Origin: Trinickia caryophylli
GTDB taxonomy: Bacteria; Pseudomonadota; Gammaproteobacteria; Burkholderiales; Burkholderiaceae
Assembly (NCBI RefSeq): GCF_034424545.1
Contig: NZ_CP139971.1
Location: 1,240,001-1,304,000 of the forward strand
Reading direction: 5' to 3'
DNA: 64,000 nt
Below, in pieces: positions 62,064 through 64,000 of this stretch. Within the stretch, counting starts at the first letter, position 1, and each line of letters opens with the position of its first letter. Under the pieces are notes generated by a model, which was not told the origin of the DNA, ran no database searches, and saw only the letters and a program-made list of their open reading frames with translations. The translations under genes were made by a program, and so were the position numbers.

Positions 62064-62624
62064 TGCGAGTGCGTCGTTCGGGAGCATTGGCGGGAAATCG
62101 AAAAAACCGTCGGCGCATGCGGCGCCGGATCGATGCTAATGCATTCTCGCTTTCGGAAGATTCGAATATTCCGAATCGATATTCGATATTTTCGATCAAA
62201 GCCGGCAGTCATCACACAGATCACGCAGCTTCGAGATCGCATCCGCGCCTGACGAGAACGGCCGGGCGCACGACAGAGCTCCATCTCCGGCGCGACACGG
62301 TGGTCCCATGCACGCGCCATACTTCAGAACGATTCAGGCCGCGCTCAGGACTTTCAGGCTCCCGGTTGGGTAAGGTACGCGGCAGACCGAAAACCCGCGA
62401 CGGTTGCGCAAACCCGGTGGCGTACGTATTCACGGGCATCTCTTCGCGTAGCGCAGAAACGTACCCGCGGGCGACGGCCACGCCCTATCGGGCGCGCCCG
62501 GCTGCAGCTGCCTCGCATTCCGATTGCGAGGAGCGGCGCGACCGCAGGGCACTGACGTTTTCCGGCGCTCCCCGGGGCCGGCCGCCGGCCGACCTCGACG
62601 CGCGCTTCAGTTGGGATACTTTTT
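62064..62624. other. Divergent intergenic region upstream of the cytochrome c gene
   Basis: 561 bp. The first part (62100-62220) is AT-richer, with ATATTCCGAATCGATATTCG, which contains GAATAT-like inverted pieces that may belong to the regulator promoter. The second half is GC-rich and holds no convincing frame. The long plus-strand frame that crosses it continues into the cytochrome gene in the wrong phase and is rejected. Confidence 0.5.
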
Positions 62625-63932
62625 ATGAATCGCAAACGGGTATGGCTCGCTGCGGGCGGACTGGTTGCCATAGGCATCGCGCTCGCGGTCGGCGTCATGT
62701 ACGAGCCGGCCATCGCGCCGATCGCCCCGCCGCCCCCCACGGCGTTCGAGCCCACGCTCAAGCGCGAGGGTGCGCGCATCGTCGCACTCGGCGATTGCGC
62801 GGTCTGCCACACGTCGAAGAACGGCAAACCGTTCGCAGGCGGGCTGCCGCTCGCGACGCCGTTCGGCACGATCTACGCGACGAACATCACGCCCGACGCC
62901 GCCACGGGTATCGGCCGATGGTCCGAGCGCGCGTTTGCGCGCGCATTGCGGCGCGGCATCTCACGCGATGGCCATCAGCTCTACCCCGCATTCCCGTACG
63001 TTCACTTCACGCGGATGTCCGACCGCGACATCGCCGCGGCTTACGCCTACCTCATGAGCCGCGAGCCGGTGAGCGCAGCGACGCCCCCGAATCGGCTGAT
63101 CTTCCCGCTGAACTTCCGCCCATTGGTCGCGTTCTGGAACATTCTGTTCCTCAGGGCAGGCCCGCGCGAGCCAGACGCCGCCCGCGACGCGGAATGGAAC
63201 AGGGGCAGGCTGCTCGTCGACGGGCTCGGCCATTGCGCCGCGTGCCACTCCCCGCTGAACGCGATAGGCGGCGAAAAACCGGGGTGGGCATTCGACGGCG
63301 GCCTCGTCGACGGCTGGGAGGCGCCGCCGCTCAACAGGCTCGCACAGGCCGTCAAACCGTGGACCAAAGCGCAGCTCACCACGTATCTACGCACCGGACT
63401 CGCGCCGGAGCATGGTGCCGCAGCCGGCCCGATGCTGCCGGTCACGCGGGAACTGGCCACCGTACCGGTGGAAGACGTCCAGGCCATCGCCACCTACGTC
63501 CTGTCGCTGCAACAGAAGGGCTCTGCGGGCAGCGAGAATAGCGAAGGCGCGGGTGGTGCGAACGCCCATGCAGTCGCGGCAGACATGCTTTCAACCGCGC
63601 AACGGCAAGGCGCGGTGCTCTTCGCCGCGTCATGTGCCCAATGTCACGGCCCGGCGTCGCCGATGCAGGCGATCGGCCTGCGACCCTCGCTGGCCTGGAG
63701 CACGGCGGTGAACGCATCGACACCGCGCAACGCGATTCAGACGATCCGCCACGGCATCGACTGGCACGGCGAAGACGCGATCAACTACATGCCCGCTTTC
63801 CGCGACGTCTATGACGACGAGCAGATCGCGAGCCTTGCCGCCTACGTGCGGCAAGCCTACTCGACGAAACCGGCGTGGGCGAATACCGCGGACATGGCGG
63901 CCACGCTCGAAAAGGAGGACAGCGCGCGATGA
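62625..63932 (+). CDS. Tri-haem cytochrome c subunit (alcohol/aldehyde or isoquinoline oxidoreductase electron acceptor)
   Basis: 435 residues. An N-terminal hydrophobic anchor (about 6-24) then three cytochrome c domains with haem motifs CAVCH (58-62), CAACH (about 204) and CAQCH (about 335). ITPDAATGIGRWSERAFARA and HFTRMSDRDIAAAYAYLMSR are typical of the cytochrome subunits that accept electrons from membrane dehydrogenases, including aldehyde-type molybdenum hydroxylases. The stop overlaps the next gene ATG, so the 2Fe-2S subunit is co-translated. It is periplasmic, anchored to the inner membrane. Confidence 0.93.
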   Translation: MNRKRVWLAAGGLVAIGIALAVGVMYEPAIAPIAPPPPTAFEPTLKREGARIVALGDCAVCHTSKNGKPFAGGLPLATPFGTIYATNITPDAATGIGRWSERAFARALRRGISRDGHQLYPAFPYVHFTRMSDRDIAAAYAYLMSREPVSAATPPNRLIFPLNFRPLVAFWNILFLRAGPREPDAARDAEWNRGRLLVDGLGHCAACHSPLNAIGGEKPGWAFDGGLVDGWEAPPLNRLAQAVKPWTKAQLTTYLRTGLAPEHGAAAGPMLPVTRELATVPVEDVQAIATYVLSLQQKGSAGSENSEGAGGANAHAVAADMLSTAQRQGAVLFAASCAQCHGPASPMQAIGLRPSLAWSTAVNASTPRNAIQTIRHGIDWHGEDAINYMPAFRDVYDDEQIASLAAYVRQAYSTKPAWANTADMAATLEKEDSAR

Positions 63933-64000
63933 TTTCCCTCAACGTGAACGGCGTGCGGCACACGCTGAATCTCGACCCTTCGACACCGCTGCTCTATGCG
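63929..64000 (+). CDS. (2Fe-2S)-binding subunit of an IorA-type molybdenum hydroxylase, N-terminal part
   Basis: The frame starts at ATG 63929 in ATGA overlap with the cytochrome gene and runs off the end of the window after 24 codons. MISLNVNGVRHTLNLDPSTP is the ferredoxin-like N-terminus of xanthine dehydrogenase-family small subunits, such as isoquinoline 1-oxidoreductase alpha. AAAGGAGGA lies just upstream. The large molybdopterin subunit should follow outside the window. Confidence 0.82.
   Translation, partial: MISLNVNGVRHTLNLDPSTPLLYA

Noticed and set aside
62063..63541. Plus-strand open frame of 492 codons across the cytochrome promoter and gene
   Set aside because: Out of phase with the haem motifs, very arginine-rich, and covered by the better frame 62625-63932.

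Overview
This is a high-GC segment from a Burkholderiaceae-type betaproteobacterium, most likely Paraburkholderia, Caballeronia or Burkholderia. Support comes from a Burkholderia-style general porin, a pqiABC set, a three-gene pntAA-pntAB-pntB transhydrogenase, a small secreted protein resembling the DUF4148 type, many LysR regulators and an IS407-like element. It reads as a catabolic and accessory replicon: sugar-acid and small-acid metabolism, transporters, regulators and a nest of insertion sequences. No rRNA, tRNA, CRISPR array or replication origin was recognised.

Layout. 1-9.8 kb is a plus-strand catabolic operon: the 3' part of a GMC oxidoreductase, SDR, glycerol-dehydrogenase-like enzyme, D-2-hydroxyacid dehydrogenase, RraA-type aldolase, enolase-superfamily enzyme, mutarotase-like protein, MDR oxidoreductase and MFS permease. 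9.8-11.2 kb is decayed DNA with traces of a GntR/FCD regulator and a tyrosine recombinase. 11.2-14.7 kb is pqiABC on the minus strand. 15.3-17.1 kb holds a DUF3313-type lipoprotein and a TetR regulator. 17.3-24.2 kb, minus strand, holds gluconate 5-dehydrogenase, gluconokinase, a polar amino-acid-type ABC transporter, a glyoxylate/ketogluconate reductase-like enzyme and an SDR. 24.4-29.3 kb is a six-gene minus-strand operon of accB, accC, pxpB, pxpC, a degenerate biotin-carrier-like gene and pxpA. It is followed by a Nac-like LysR gene, then an aminotransferase, porin, pnt genes, L-idonate 5-dehydrogenase and a second RraA-like gene (to 38.1 kb).

The most notable signal is a 41-bp element present five times between 24.3 and 38.3 kb. 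Each copy lies 58-91 bp upstream of a start codon, in the same orientation relative to its gene, and carries ATA-N9-TAT (the NAC consensus) plus a distal GTCTT block. It precedes the SDR, the acc/pxp operon, the aminotransferase, idnD and the rraA-like gene, and suggests a local regulon run by the Nac-like LysR protein encoded in the middle. The genes would join an ATP- and biotin-linked 5-oxoproline-type amidolyase or carboxylase to idonate/gluconate oxidation and NAD(P)H balancing.

39.5-42.8 kb is a LysR / MBL-hydrolase / MHS-transporter cluster. 42.9-46.9 kb is a mobile-element nest: an IS3 remnant, truncated integrase, IS66 remnant inserted in a GGDEF gene, and an IS1182-type transposase gene split by an apparently intact 1,236-bp IS407-like element with a 4-bp target duplication. 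46.9-51.5 kb is a LysR / sulfatase / MFS cargo cluster ending in a broken dehydrogenase next to a truncated IS21-type element. 52.8-64 kb holds a secreted TolB-like propeller, a redoxin, a MotB-like remnant, a solute-binding protein translationally coupled to a membrane diguanylate cyclase, a LysR gene, a winged-helix NTPase regulator, and a tri-haem cytochrome c followed by the start of a molybdenum-hydroxylase 2Fe-2S subunit.
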